Made by a program: the position numbers and the translations under genes
Notes under the pieces: generated by a model
Database searches by the model: none
Told to the model about the DNA's origin: nothing
What the model saw: only the letters and a program-made list of their open reading frames with translations
Assembly (NCBI GenBank): GCA_003978865.1
Contig: QNXS01000081.1
Coordinates: forward strand, 1-19,911
Source of the DNA: Archaeoglobus sp.
GTDB lineage: Archaea; Halobacteriota; Archaeoglobi; Archaeoglobales; Archaeoglobaceae
Direction of reading: 5' to 3'
Length of the DNA: 19,911 nt
In this document: positions 8,090 through 16,227 of the stretch, in pieces
How positions within the stretch are numbered: position 1 is the stretch's first letter
Layout: each line of letters opens with the position of its first letter

Positions 8090-8170
8090 CAGTTAGTTGA
8101 TCAAATCAAAAAATTTGAGAAATGGGAAAAAGAATGGAAGCAAAAGATATTAATCCAATCAACTAAACTG
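8090..8170 (+). promoter_or_regulatory. Inverted repeats in the region before pdxS
   Basis: CAGTTAGTTGAT (8090-8101) is repeated in inverted form at 8158-8170 (ATCAACTAAACTG) with one extra base. Inside lies a small perfect hairpin: TCAAAT (8101-8106), loop CAAAAA, ATTTGA (8113-8118). A likely TATA element (TTATAGATAAATTTA, 8075-8089) lies immediately upstream, which would give pdxS a leader of roughly 80 bases, long for this genome. The repeat could be a regulator site or part of an RNA structure. Confidence 0.4.
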
Positions 8171-8185
8171 AAAGCGGTGACGATA

Positions 8186-9193
8186 ATGGTCGAACTGGAC
8201 AAGCTAAGATTTGGAACAGAGCTTATAAAAAGAGGCTTTGCCAAGATGCAGAAAGGTGGAGTTATAATGGATGTAACAAATGCCGAGCAAGCTGGAATTG
8301 CCGAAGATGCTGGAGCTGTTGCGGTGATGGCTCTGCATAAGGTGCCTGCAGATATAAGAACGGCTGGTGGAGTTGCAAGAATGGCAGACCCCAAAAAAAT
8401 TCAGGAGATCATGGATGCTGTAACAATTCCGGTGATGGCTAAGGTGAGAATCGGCCACGTTGCTGAGGCTAAGGCTCTTGAAGCGATAGGCGTAGACATG
8501 ATTGACGAAAGTGAAGTTCTAACTCCAGCAGATGTATTCTTTCATATAGACAAGAGAAAGTTCACAATACCATTTGTTTGTGGTGCGAGAAATCTTGGAG
8601 AAGCTGTCAGGCGAATATGGGAAGGGGCTGCGATGATAAGAACGAAGGGTGAGGCAGGTACTGGAAACGTCGTTGAGGCAGTAAAACACATGAGGTTGAT
8701 AAGTAAAGCTATATATGAGCTAAGGAAGATGCAAAAAGAGGCAGTATACAGCGTTGCAGAGAGATTTGCAGAACCTTACTGCAAACTTGCAGACAGCGTG
8801 ATAGAAGATATGGGTTTAAAAAATATAACATCCAATACTGTAGTCTATGAGGAATATACACTTGCAGACATAGTTGAGGGCATATACCGTGTTCTTCTTG
8901 AAATTAAAGAGCTCGGCAGATTGCCGGTGGTTAATTTCTCTGCCGGAGGAATCGCAACTCCAGCAGATGCTGCATTCATGATGCAACTTGGTGCAGATGG
9001 AGTTTTTGTCGGCTCAGGAATATTCAAGAGTTCAAATCCGCCCGAATATGCGAGGGCAATAGTTGAGGCAGTTAGACACTACGATGAGCCGGAAATCGTT
9101 GCGGAGGTTAGTAAAGGTCTTGGAGAGGCTATGAAGGGGCTTGACGTCTTCAAACTTGGTGATGAGGAGAGGCTGCAGGAAAGAGGAGTTTAA
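8186..9193 (+). CDS. pdxS: Pyridoxal 5'-phosphate synthase, PdxS subunit
   Basis: PdxS builds PLP from ribose 5-phosphate, glyceraldehyde 3-phosphate and ammonia passed from PdxT; it forms a dodecamer. The 335-residue protein is a (beta/alpha)8 barrel. The two catalytic lysines are visible: Lys86 in IPVMAKVRIGH and Lys154 in IRTKGEAGTG, 68 apart as in B. subtilis K81/K149. The phosphate-binding loop FSAGGIATPADAAFMMQLG is also present. The segment after Lys154 (about residues 165-215) is the longer insert seen in archaeal members. GTG 8177 is an in-frame alternative start, but GGTGA at 8176-8180 lies five bases before ATG 8186 and reads as its ribosome binding site. pdxT follows after 17 bases. 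Confidence 0.97.
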   Translation: MVELDKLRFGTELIKRGFAKMQKGGVIMDVTNAEQAGIAEDAGAVAVMALHKVPADIRTAGGVARMADPKKIQEIMDAVTIPVMAKVRIGHVAEAKALEAIGVDMIDESEVLTPADVFFHIDKRKFTIPFVCGARNLGEAVRRIWEGAAMIRTKGEAGTGNVVEAVKHMRLISKAIYELRKMQKEAVYSVAERFAEPYCKLADSVIEDMGLKNITSNTVVYEEYTLADIVEGIYRVLLEIKELGRLPVVNFSAGGIATPADAAFMMQLGADGVFVGSGIFKSSNPPEYARAIVEAVRHYDEPEIVAEVSKGLGEAMKGLDVFKLGDEERLQERGV

Positions 9194-9210
9194 GAAAGTA
9201 AGGAGAAAAA

Positions 9211-9825
9211 ATGAGAGTTGCAGTAGTGGGAGTTCAGGGGGATGTTGAGGAGCATGTTTTAGCAACTAAGCTTGCAATGAAAAAGCTTGGAATTGAAGGA
9301 GATGTTGTTGCCACAAGAAGACCGGGTGTAGTTGAAAGAAGTGATGCCGTAATACTACCGGGGGGAGAGAGCACAACCATAAGCAAGCTGATTTTCAGAA
9401 ATGTTGGTAGAAAGAATATGGCTGAAGAGATAATCTCCCTTGCCGAGCAGGGAAAACCTGTTATGGGAACGTGTGCTGGTTTAATTCTCCTTTCAAAGTA
9501 TGGTGATGACCAAGTTGAGAGAACAGAAACAAAACTTCTTGGTTTGCTTGATGTGAGGGTTAAGAGAAATGCCTTTGGAAGGCAGAGAGAGAGCTTTCAA
9601 GTTCCCCTCAAATTTAAGGGAGTAGGTACAGTTGAAGCTGTTTTCATAAGAGCTCCAGCAGTTGTTGAAGTTGGAAGAAATGTTGAAGTTTTAGCAGAGT
9701 TTGAAAGGTACGTGGTTGCAGTCAGGGAAGGTAGTGTTATCGGGCTCGCATTTCATCCAGAGCTGAATGCTGAATTTGGGGATACCAAAATTCATGAATA
9801 CTTTTTAAATGCATCTCTGGATTAA
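9211..9825 (+). CDS. pdxT: Pyridoxal 5'-phosphate synthase glutaminase, PdxT subunit
   Basis: PdxT is the class I glutaminase that releases ammonia for PdxS. At 204 residues it is of usual length. The catalytic triad is complete: Cys88 in MGTCAGLILLS, His182 and Glu184 in AFHPEL. The PGGESTT loop (50-56) shapes the active site and oxyanion hole. The N-terminal VGVQGDVEEH matches the family. AAGGAG lies eight bases before the ATG. It is the second gene of a two-gene operon with pdxS. No intrinsic terminator is obvious, only AT-rich sequence with a tandem 9-mer (TTTAATCAA twice) after the stop. Confidence 0.96.
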   Translation: MRVAVVGVQGDVEEHVLATKLAMKKLGIEGDVVATRRPGVVERSDAVILPGGESTTISKLIFRNVGRKNMAEEIISLAEQGKPVMGTCAGLILLSKYGDDQVERTETKLLGLLDVRVKRNAFGRQRESFQVPLKFKGVGTVEAVFIRAPAVVEVGRNVEVLAEFERYVVAVREGSVIGLAFHPELNAEFGDTKIHEYFLNASLD

Positions 9826-9910
9826 AATTTAATCAATTTAATCAATGTTTAATAGTTGCATATAGCTTTCAGTATCGGAAACGCCGGGTTGACACTGGTT
9901 TGCCAAAACA

Positions 9911-9916
9911 TTTATT
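9911..9916 (+). promoter_or_regulatory. Putative TATA box of the Agl23-like gene
   Basis: TTTATT, preceded by the purine-rich CCAAAACA, is centred about 28 bases before the ATG at 9941. No ribosome binding site precedes the ATG, which suggests a leaderless transcript. Confidence 0.4.
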
Positions 9917-9940
9917 GTCCATAAAACTACCGTTGGCTTA

Positions 9941-11359
9941 ATGGCTATAGCAAAGAAAACACTGATACTAATACTACTTGTCTGTCTTGTAACAAGAGTT
10001 TACGCTCTCTCAGCCCGACCGGTTGATCATGATGAAAGTATTCACGCTTGGATGTCATACATACTTGAAAAAACTGGAAAGTACCATTACGATCCAACCT
10101 ACCACGGGCCCTTACTATACCATATAGCAGCTTTTGTATTTTACTACTTTGGAGATTCTATTTTCAACGGCAGAATGATAATTGTAGCTTTCACACTTAT
10201 GGGTATTTTCTTTGCATGCCTTTATGAAAGATGGATTGGCAGAAACGTTTATTTGTTTTTGTTTGTCCTGCTGTTCTCGCCATCAATTCTATACTACTCG
10301 CGTTATATGAGAAACGACATGATACTTGTTCCGTGCTTTATAGCGGCAATTTACTTTTACATGAGGTATACTGAAACTTCCAAACCCTACTTTGCATGGG
10401 CAAGTTCATTTTTCTTGGCTTTAATGGTGTGTTCAAAAGAAAATGCATATATATATATTCTAATTTTTCTAAGCTTTTTGGTTGTTTATGGTGTATACAG
10501 AGATGGAATTCATTATATTACGGATAAACTACTTAAATGGAATAGGAACAAGGTCTTTGTACTGCTTGGAAGTATTTTTATTTATATATTTATATTTGCT
10601 TTCTTTTATACAAGTGCTTTCAGAAGACCGTATGGAATATATGAAGGAACTTTTGGGGCTATAAGTTACTGGGTGAAAATGCATGAACTGAAAGATCATT
10701 GGGAGCCAATATACTACTATACTAAGATATTTTTGGAGTATGAGTTTCTGAGCCTTGGATTATTTATAGGCGGTGCTGTGGTATTTCTTGAAAAGTTCTT
10801 GAAGTATACAAGAGCTAAATTAAAAATTGGCAGATTTGAAGCTTTGGTATTTTACTGGGCGGTAATGTCTATTGTGGCATACCATATCCTCAATCATAAA
10901 GTCCCTTGGCTTACAGTACACATGGTTGTACCAATGGCTCTGCTTGGCTCGATATACTACAAAGATTCCAAGGCAACAAGGGCAGCAATAGCAATTGCAA
11001 TGATCTCGACATTTGCAGTTGCAGTTCATTTAACTTACTTAGACTACAACAACGCTTGGAATGAAGACCTCGTTTATATTCAGGCTCAACCGAGCATAGT
11101 TAAGCTTGCAAACAGATTGATTAAACTTAGAGAGGAGGGTTATTCCATATTCATCTATGAACCCAAGAACGATTACTGGCCTTTACCGTGGTATCTTAGG
11201 CATTACCGTGTAGCTTACTGCAATCACTGGATACCGGGATTTGATTACGTTGTCACAACAATCAGAGCTCTGTCGCAGGTAAAAAGCTATGGTTATAAGG
11301 TTCTCGGGGTTTATCAGGGAAGACCGGGCTGGTACTATTACTTGATGAAGAAGGAATAA
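9941..11359 (+). CDS. Agl23-like (TIGR03663) GT-C fold membrane protein
   Basis: This is a 472-residue multi-spanning membrane protein with about ten hydrophobic helices and a soluble C-terminal part (about residues 380-472). It matches the TIGR03663 family, annotated as flippase activity-associated protein Agl23 and related to GT-C (PMT/ArnT-like) glycosyltransferases. The first outer loop holds RPVDHDESIHAW, with the Asp-Glu pair typical of GT-C catalytic loops. This is followed by YHYDPTYHGPLLYHIAA, a strong family signature, and SRYMRNDM in a later loop. Such proteins are linked to lipid-linked glycan handling for N-glycosylation at the cell surface; the precise reaction is not known to me. 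No other glycosylation gene is nearby, and isocitrate dehydrogenase follows from its own promoter. Confidence 0.85.
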   Translation: MAIAKKTLILILLVCLVTRVYALSARPVDHDESIHAWMSYILEKTGKYHYDPTYHGPLLYHIAAFVFYYFGDSIFNGRMIIVAFTLMGIFFACLYERWIGRNVYLFLFVLLFSPSILYYSRYMRNDMILVPCFIAAIYFYMRYTETSKPYFAWASSFFLALMVCSKENAYIYILIFLSFLVVYGVYRDGIHYITDKLLKWNRNKVFVLLGSIFIYIFIFAFFYTSAFRRPYGIYEGTFGAISYWVKMHELKDHWEPIYYYTKIFLEYEFLSLGLFIGGAVVFLEKFLKYTRAKLKIGRFEALVFYWAVMSIVAYHILNHKVPWLTVHMVVPMALLGSIYYKDSKATRAAIAIAMISTFAVAVHLTYLDYNNAWNEDLVYIQAQPSIVKLANRLIKLREEGYSIFIYEPKNDYWPLPWYLRHYRVAYCNHWIPGFDYVVTTIRALSQVKSYGYKVLGVYQGRPGWYYYLMKKE

Positions 11360-11366
11360 CGAATTA

Positions 11367-11379
11367 ATGAGAGTCTCAT
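11367..11379. promoter_or_regulatory. 13-bp palindrome upstream of icd
   Basis: ATGAGA-G-TCTCAT is a perfect 6+1+6 palindrome. It lies seven bases upstream of the proposed icd TATA element (TATCATAAA, 11386-11394), which is centred 26 bases before the icd ATG. That position, at or next to the BRE, suits a regulator site. It could equally relate to the 3' end of the gene before it, whose stop is at 11359. Confidence 0.4.
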
Positions 11380-11415
11380 CAGAAGTATCATAAAGCGACT
11401 GATCAATTCGGGTTC

Positions 11416-12651
11416 ATGGAGTTTGAAAAGTTGAAGCCACCAGATGATGGTAAAAAAATAGAGTATGTTGATGGCAAACTTCTCGTACCGGACAATCCTA
11501 TCATCCCGTACATAGAGGGGGACGGGATAGGGAAAGATGTAGTACCTGCAGCTTTGAAAGTTCTTGATACTGCTGCTGAGAAAACGGGAAGGGAGATTGT
11601 TTGGTTTAGGATATATGCTGGAGAAGACGCTTACAAACTTTATGGCAACCACCTGCCGGAAGACACAATTAAAGCAATAAAAGAGTACAGAGTGGCAATA
11701 AAGGGACCACTTACAACACCAGTGGGAGGAGGATACAGAAGTCTGAACGTCACGATAAGGCAAACCCTCGATCTCTACGCCTGTGTAAGACCAGTTTACT
11801 ACATCGATGGCGTACCAAGTCCGCTGAAAAAACCTGAAAACGTAAATTTAATTATATTTAGAGAAAATACTGAGGATGTTTATGCGGGTATAGAATGGCC
11901 CAAAGGTAGCGACGAAGCAAAAAAGCTGATAGACTTCCTTTCAACTCTTGGAGCTAAGATAAGGGAAGATTCCGGAATAGGTGTAAAGCCAATAAGTGAG
12001 TTTGCAACTAAGAGACTTGTCAGGATGGCAATAAAATATGCTATAGAAAATAAAAGAAGGAACGTAACTCTCGTACACAAAGGTAACATAATGAAGTATA
12101 CTGAAGGTGCTTTCAGAGACTGGGGATATGAGGTTGCAAGAGAGGAATTTCCAAACACGACAGTAACAGAAGATGAGCTTTGGGAAAAGTTTGAAGGAAA
12201 ACAACCTGATGGGGTTGTTGTTGTAAAGGACAGAATAGCAGATAACATGTTCCAGCAACTGCTTACAAGAACGGCCGAGTACGATGTGCTTGCCATGCCA
12301 AATTTGAACGGAGATTACATAAGTGATTTTGCTGCGGGACTTGTAGGCGGTCTTGGAGTAGCTCCCGGATCGAACATAGGTGATGGCATGGGTGTTTTTG
12401 AGCCTGTACATGGTTCGGCTCCAAAATACGCCAAGCAGAATAAGGTAAATCCAACAGCAGAGATTCTTAGCGGGGCTTTGATGTTCGAATATCTTGGGTG
12501 GAATGATTGTTCTGAGCTAATAAAGAAAGCTGTGGAGATTACTATAAAAAGTAAAGTCGTCACATACGATATTCACCGCCATACTGGTGGAAAACTCGTA
12601 GGGACAAGGGAGTTTGCGGAGGCAGTTGTTGAAAACATGCACTCTTTATAA
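11416..12651 (+). CDS. icd: Isocitrate dehydrogenase (NADP+-type)
   Basis: This enzyme oxidatively decarboxylates isocitrate to 2-oxoglutarate. The 411-residue protein closely follows the E. coli-type family. The isocitrate-binding block PVGGGYRSLNVTIRQ puts the phosphorylatable serine equivalent at Ser109, with Asn111 and Arg115. The catalytic tyrosine lies in ENTEDVYAG and the lysine in VVVVKDRIADN. The cofactor loop reads HGSAPKYAKQNKVNP; the Lys-Tyr pair matches the NADP+ determinants (K344/Y345) of E. coli Icd, so NADP+ is expected. No Shine-Dalgarno site precedes the ATG, consistent with a leaderless mRNA. It is probably monocistronic, with a T-run right after the stop. Confidence 0.96.
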   Translation: MEFEKLKPPDDGKKIEYVDGKLLVPDNPIIPYIEGDGIGKDVVPAALKVLDTAAEKTGREIVWFRIYAGEDAYKLYGNHLPEDTIKAIKEYRVAIKGPLTTPVGGGYRSLNVTIRQTLDLYACVRPVYYIDGVPSPLKKPENVNLIIFRENTEDVYAGIEWPKGSDEAKKLIDFLSTLGAKIREDSGIGVKPISEFATKRLVRMAIKYAIENKRRNVTLVHKGNIMKYTEGAFRDWGYEVAREEFPNTTVTEDELWEKFEGKQPDGVVVVKDRIADNMFQQLLTRTAEYDVLAMPNLNGDYISDFAAGLVGGLGVAPGSNIGDGMGVFEPVHGSAPKYAKQNKVNPTAEILSGALMFEYLGWNDCSELIKKAVEITIKSKVVTYDIHRHTGGKLVGTREFAEAVVENMHSL

Positions 12652-12691
12652 TTTTTTAAAATTAACTGTAATATTAGCTTAAAGTTACAGT
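12652..12691 (+). terminator. T-run and stem-loop after icd
   Basis: TTTTTT at about 12654-12659 follows the icd stop directly, which is enough for archaeal termination. It is followed by a perfect 7-bp inverted repeat, ACTGTAA (12665-12671) and TTACAGT (12685-12691), with a 13-base loop. The repeat lies just upstream of the next gene's TATA element (TTTAATAT, 12701-12708), so it might instead be an operator for that gene. Confidence 0.5.
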
Positions 12692-12736
12692 AAGAAAAAA
12701 TTTAATATCGTGCATGTTAGCGGGTGAGTGATCAGC

Positions 12737-14077
12737 ATGAAAAAAATTCTGATAATTTCCGTAATTTCCGTAATATTGATAGTAATACAAACCGCTGTTG
12801 CTAATGCTCAACTAACTGCAAGCGTGAGTTTTAGTCCAAAGTCACCTTTACCGGGAGATCATGTAAGAGGAACTTTAACAGTAGAGACTTCAAGTTCAGA
12901 AACAATTTCCAGTATAACTTTTGTTTCAACTTTACCAATAATTCCCAGAGAAGTATCAGGAATAGGGAAAATACCGGCAGGAAGCACGTATAGTTTGCCT
13001 TTCACACTAACGGCACAATCTCCCGGAATTTACACAATAAAAGTTTATATAACAACAATAAATGGAACTTTAGTTAAAACATTTAATCTAAATGTTGTCA
13101 GTTCAAAACCAGAGATTGTAATAGCAAGCCCGATAACCTTAGGAGAGGTAAACAAAGTTCACTTTACACTGTACAATCCAGTAGATGCTATGAACATCAA
13201 AGTTACACCACTGTTTAACGCATATCCACGTTCAATAGTAGCAGATAAGGGAGGAACGTTCATCTTCTATCCGAAAAAAGCAGAACCCCTAAGATTTAGA
13301 ATAGAGTTCTATGACAGTTTTCCGTCAAACTACCACAGTTACGTGCAGACAATCAATCCGTTTTACGTTAGAAGTAAAGGTGTTACCATTAATGTTTCAA
13401 CGTCCCACAAATCATACAATCTTTGTGATGTCATACCTGTCAGCGTTGAAATCTCTAACCTGAGAAATGATACGATCTACTCTGTAAGAGTGAGATTAAA
13501 AACAGGTAACTACGAAAAAAGCTATGTTTTTCCATATATCAGTTCTGGTAAATCAAAAAGTGTTGTAATTAAATGTCCAGCTATGGAATCAGGAAAGCAG
13601 AAAGTGACGATTAGTATCAATTTTAAGGATTTCTTTGACAATTCCTATAATATTTCAAAAATTGTTTTTGTAAATGTAACACCGGAAAAGACAGTTTCAA
13701 TAAGTGATATATCTGTGGAAAGGAGCGAAAATGGAGCTGAAATAACTGGAGACATAAGTAACAGCGGGTGGAGCAAAGTTTACAGTGTCAGTGTTACAGC
13801 AGTTGGGAAAGTAAATAAATCTTACTTCATAGGAACCATAGATCCATCGGACTACGATACTTTTGATATAATAACACACAACGCCACGAAAGTAGTTGTT
13901 ACATGGCAGAACGAGCTTGGAGAGACTTTTTCAGCTTCAAAACCCATCCATGTTGCAAGAGAAACTGTGAAAGTGCCAACTAACAACAACACCATTCCCG
14001 TTGCCGTGGCTGGAGCTTTAGTTGTGCTGGTTATAGTTTTAATTGGGGTTTACAACAGTTTAAGAAGGAATAAATGA
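12737..14077 (+). CDS. Secreted, membrane-anchored beta-sandwich (CARDB/S-layer-like) protein
   Basis: This is a 446-residue surface protein. It has an N-terminal signal peptide (lysines, then a hydrophobic stretch ending ANAQ near residue 25) and a C-terminal transmembrane helix (about 418-440) followed by RRNK, which would anchor it facing outward. Between them are about four repeated beta-rich, Ser/Thr/Val-rich segments, such as FSPKSPLPGDHVRGTLTVE, resembling CARDB or NEW3 domains. Several N-glycosylation sequons are present (NGT, NVS, NDT, NIS, NVT, NKS, NAT, NNT). GTG 12728 is in frame, but GGTGA at 12723-12727 fits ATG 12737 better. A MacB-like ATPase and permease follow at 18- and 9-base gaps, so it may serve as the external partner of that ABC system. 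I cannot name a specific function. Confidence 0.75.
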   Translation: MKKILIISVISVILIVIQTAVANAQLTASVSFSPKSPLPGDHVRGTLTVETSSSETISSITFVSTLPIIPREVSGIGKIPAGSTYSLPFTLTAQSPGIYTIKVYITTINGTLVKTFNLNVVSSKPEIVIASPITLGEVNKVHFTLYNPVDAMNIKVTPLFNAYPRSIVADKGGTFIFYPKKAEPLRFRIEFYDSFPSNYHSYVQTINPFYVRSKGVTINVSTSHKSYNLCDVIPVSVEISNLRNDTIYSVRVRLKTGNYEKSYVFPYISSGKSKSVVIKCPAMESGKQKVTISINFKDFFDNSYNISKIVFVNVTPEKTVSISDISVERSENGAEITGDISNSGWSKVYSVSVTAVGKVNKSYFIGTIDPSDYDTFDIITHNATKVVVTWQNELGETFSASKPIHVARETVKVPTNNNTIPVAVAGALVVLVIVLIGVYNSLRRNK

Positions 14078-14095
14078 AAAATAAATTAAAAGATT

Positions 14096-14788
14096 ATGAG
14101 AGAAATAATAAAACTTATAGATGTTGTAAAAATATATAAAATAGGAAGCGAAAGTGTTTATGCAGTTAATGGAGTTTCGCTGAACGTCAGTGAGGGAGAG
14201 TTTTTATGTATAATGGGTGCGAGTGGCAGTGGAAAAACAACACTACTCAGCCTAATAGGCTGCTTAGATAGACCAACTTCGGGAAAAGTTATACTTGATG
14301 GCATAGATACAAACAAACTGAGCGAGAGAGAACTGGCAGACGTGAGAAGGGAGAAACTTGGATTTATATTTCAGCAGTATCACTTAATCCCAACTTTAAC
14401 AGCATTTGAGAACGTTGAACTTCCCATGCTACTTAAAGGCGTGCCAAAGTTGGAGAGGAAGAGAAAAATCATGAAACTTCTTGAGATAATGGGAATTGCA
14501 GAAGCAGCTGACAGAAAGCCATCGGAGTTGAGTGGTGGAATGCAGCAGAGAGTTGCAATAGCAAGAGCTCTTGCAAACGATCCGGAGATTCTTTTGTGCG
14601 ATGAACCAACCGGTAATCTCGACACGAAAAGTGGAGAGGTTGTAATGAGGTTAATAAAAGAGCAAAATGAAAGGGGCGTTACAGTAGTTCTTGTAACACA
14701 CGACCCAGAGATAGCAAAATATGCTGAAAAAGTTGTTAGAATAAAAGATGGAAAAATTATCGCTGAAGGATTGGAAGCCATATACTGA
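14096..14788 (+). CDS. MacB/LolD-type ABC transporter ATP-binding protein
   Basis: This is a 230-residue ATPase of the MacB/LolD/FtsE group, which drives mechanotransmission-type transporters rather than ordinary import. Walker A is GASGSGKTT (about 42-50), the Q-loop lies in FIFQQYHLIPTLTAFENVELP, the signature is LSGGMQQR and Walker B is ILLCDEPTGNLD. The FQQYHLIPTLTA and EPTGNLD wording is diagnostic of this group. The H-loop is VTHDPEIAKYA. No clear ribosome binding site is seen before the ATG, which sits 18 bases after the preceding stop. The permease gene follows after nine bases, so the two form one complex. Confidence 0.94.
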   Translation: MREIIKLIDVVKIYKIGSESVYAVNGVSLNVSEGEFLCIMGASGSGKTTLLSLIGCLDRPTSGKVILDGIDTNKLSERELADVRREKLGFIFQQYHLIPTLTAFENVELPMLLKGVPKLERKRKIMKLLEIMGIAEAADRKPSELSGGMQQRVAIARALANDPEILLCDEPTGNLDTKSGEVVMRLIKEQNERGVTVVLVTHDPEIAKYAEKVVRIKDGKIIAEGLEAIY

Positions 14789-14797
14789 GGTGCATAT

Positions 14798-15961
14798 ATG
14801 TATTTCCAACTTGCCTTTCGAAATCTCAAGAGGAACAGCCTTAGAAGCTCTCTTGCGGTGGTTGGTATAGTTATAGGTGTAATGGCAATTGCATCGATAG
14901 GTATATTTAGTGCAAATCTAAAAATGACAATTCTTTCAAATTTTCAAAATGTTACAGATGAGGTTCTAATTTATCCTGCCTACACTCTCCATTTCAGACA
15001 TGGAGTTGTAACAACGTCCAGTATGATGTATATAGACAGAAGAACTGCCGATAGAATAGTAAAGTTGCCTTATGTAAAAACCTACGCCTTTGTTAAATCG
15101 ACTTTTACAACTGCCAGTTACAGAGATGAAGTTTTTGGAGTTAGAGTTTATGGAATGAGCAAAAAAGCTGTGAACAGAATGTTTAAGCCAAGCTCTGGAT
15201 TTATAAGACTGTCTGATAGTTGTGTAGTCGGATACGACTTGGCTGACAGGTTAGACCTAAGAGTTGGAAGTAGAATAGAAGTTGAAGGGCATAGTCTGAG
15301 AGTTTCTGCGATACTAAAAAAGGAGGGGGCAAGATTTGACGTAAATCCAAATGATGCAATTATAGTATCTTTAAGAGACTACGACAAAATCTTCAACACG
15401 CAGGGAAAGGGTTATAACTTTATAGTTGTCTGGGTAAACAGCCTTAAAGATGTTAGCCTTTTTAAAAATGCTGTAGAAAAAACCATAAATGGAAGAGTAA
15501 AAAAGGTCGAAGTCTTTGAGCTGGAAATAATAATAAACAAGATAAATAAAATTTATGACTTTGTTTCCAGATTCCTGATGGCTATTGCGGGTATATCTTT
15601 GCTTGTTGCCGGAGTAAGTATCCTTAACATAATGCTAATGTCAACACTCGAAAGAACCAAGGAGATTGGAGTTATGATGGCTATTGGAGCGTATCGTTCT
15701 ACAATTCTAAAACTATTTCTTTTAGAATCTCTGATACTTGGAATGATAGGGAGTGTGATTGGAGCGCTTTTAAGTATATTCGGAGGTTATATTGTTGACA
15801 TAATGATACTTCATTCCACAAAATATCTTTTAAGTCTTACAACAGTTTACTATATGTTTGAAGGTGCGTTCTTTGGATTGGCGACTACACTAATCAGCGG
15901 ATTTTATCCAGCTTGGAAAGCAAGCAGACTGGAGCCACTGGAAGCTCTCAGATATGAATGA
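14798..15961 (+). CDS. MacB/FtsX-type ABC transporter permease
   Basis: This 387-residue permease has the MacB topology: one N-terminal membrane helix (about residues 15-38, after the NLKRNSLRSSLAVVGIVIGV motif), a large external domain of about 210 residues, then three C-terminal helices starting near residue 262. The last ends in GFYPAWKASRLEPLEALRYE, a C-terminal signature of the family. The cytoplasmic segment STLERTKEIGVMMAIGA before helix 3 is the conserved FtsX coupling region. GAGGTG lies six bases before the ATG. With the ATPase it would make a MacB-like machine that transmits force across the membrane to a surface partner or substrate. Cargo is unknown. Confidence 0.92.
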   Translation: MYFQLAFRNLKRNSLRSSLAVVGIVIGVMAIASIGIFSANLKMTILSNFQNVTDEVLIYPAYTLHFRHGVVTTSSMMYIDRRTADRIVKLPYVKTYAFVKSTFTTASYRDEVFGVRVYGMSKKAVNRMFKPSSGFIRLSDSCVVGYDLADRLDLRVGSRIEVEGHSLRVSAILKKEGARFDVNPNDAIIVSLRDYDKIFNTQGKGYNFIVVWVNSLKDVSLFKNAVEKTINGRVKKVEVFELEIIINKINKIYDFVSRFLMAIAGISLLVAGVSILNIMLMSTLERTKEIGVMMAIGAYRSTILKLFLLESLILGMIGSVIGALLSIFGGYIVDIMILHSTKYLLSLTTVYYMFEGAFFGLATTLISGFYPAWKASRLEPLEALRYE

Positions 15962-15995
15962 TGCTGAAAAATAAAATTAAATTAAAAATTAAAAA
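15962..15995 (-). terminator. T-rich terminator between convergent genes
   Basis: Read on the minus strand, this gap is strongly T-rich, with runs such as TTTTTAATTTTTAATTT. It directly follows the stop of the small minus-strand gene and matches archaeal T-tract termination. Plus-strand transcripts from the permease gene meet a T6 run at about 16013-16018, inside the end of the small gene. Confidence 0.5.
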
Positions 15996-16184
15996 TCAAT
16001 TAATTTCTATCTTTTTTAATTCCTTAGGATTTTTTGATTTCTCTTCGACCCTTTTTATCTGACTATCTATTAAACACTTGGCAGCAAGAAGCAACTCTTT
16101 GTAAGCATTTGCCAGATGTTCAGCAAATTCTTCGGACACTATATCGTCGGGCGTGGGAATCTTAATTTTTATTTCTTTAACCAT
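15996..16184 (-). CDS. Small acidic/basic helical protein, hypothetical
   Basis: This 62-residue protein is predicted to be soluble and mostly helical: a short beta-like start MVKEIKIKIP, then an amphipathic helix around EEFAEHLANAYKELLLAAKCLIDSQIKRVEEK and a charged tail. I do not recognise a family, although short archaeal proteins of this general layout are common. The minus-strand TATA-like ATTAATTT (about 16206-16213) is centred some 25 bases before the ATG, fitting a leaderless mRNA. It is convergent with the permease gene and downstream of two small membrane-protein genes. It is probably real given its charge pattern and context. Confidence 0.6.
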   Translation of the reverse strand: MVKEIKIKIPTPDDIVSEEFAEHLANAYKELLLAAKCLIDSQIKRVEEKSKNPKELKKIEIN

Positions 16185-16227
16185 AAATTAAGTTGTGCAT
16201 CTCTGCAAATTAATGTTTTGAGTATGT

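Noticed and set aside
9831..9850. Tandem TTTAATCAA repeat after pdxT as a CRISPR or regulatory array
   Set aside because: Only two copies of a very AT-rich 9-mer with no spacers; likely chance. No CRISPR-like repeat was seen anywhere in the window.
11360..11410. Possible C/D box guide RNA (CGAATT/AATTCG terminal stem, ATGA and CTGA boxes)
   Set aside because: The C-like box lacks the required G for the kink-turn, no convincing D' or C' boxes are seen, and the region is better explained as the icd promoter.
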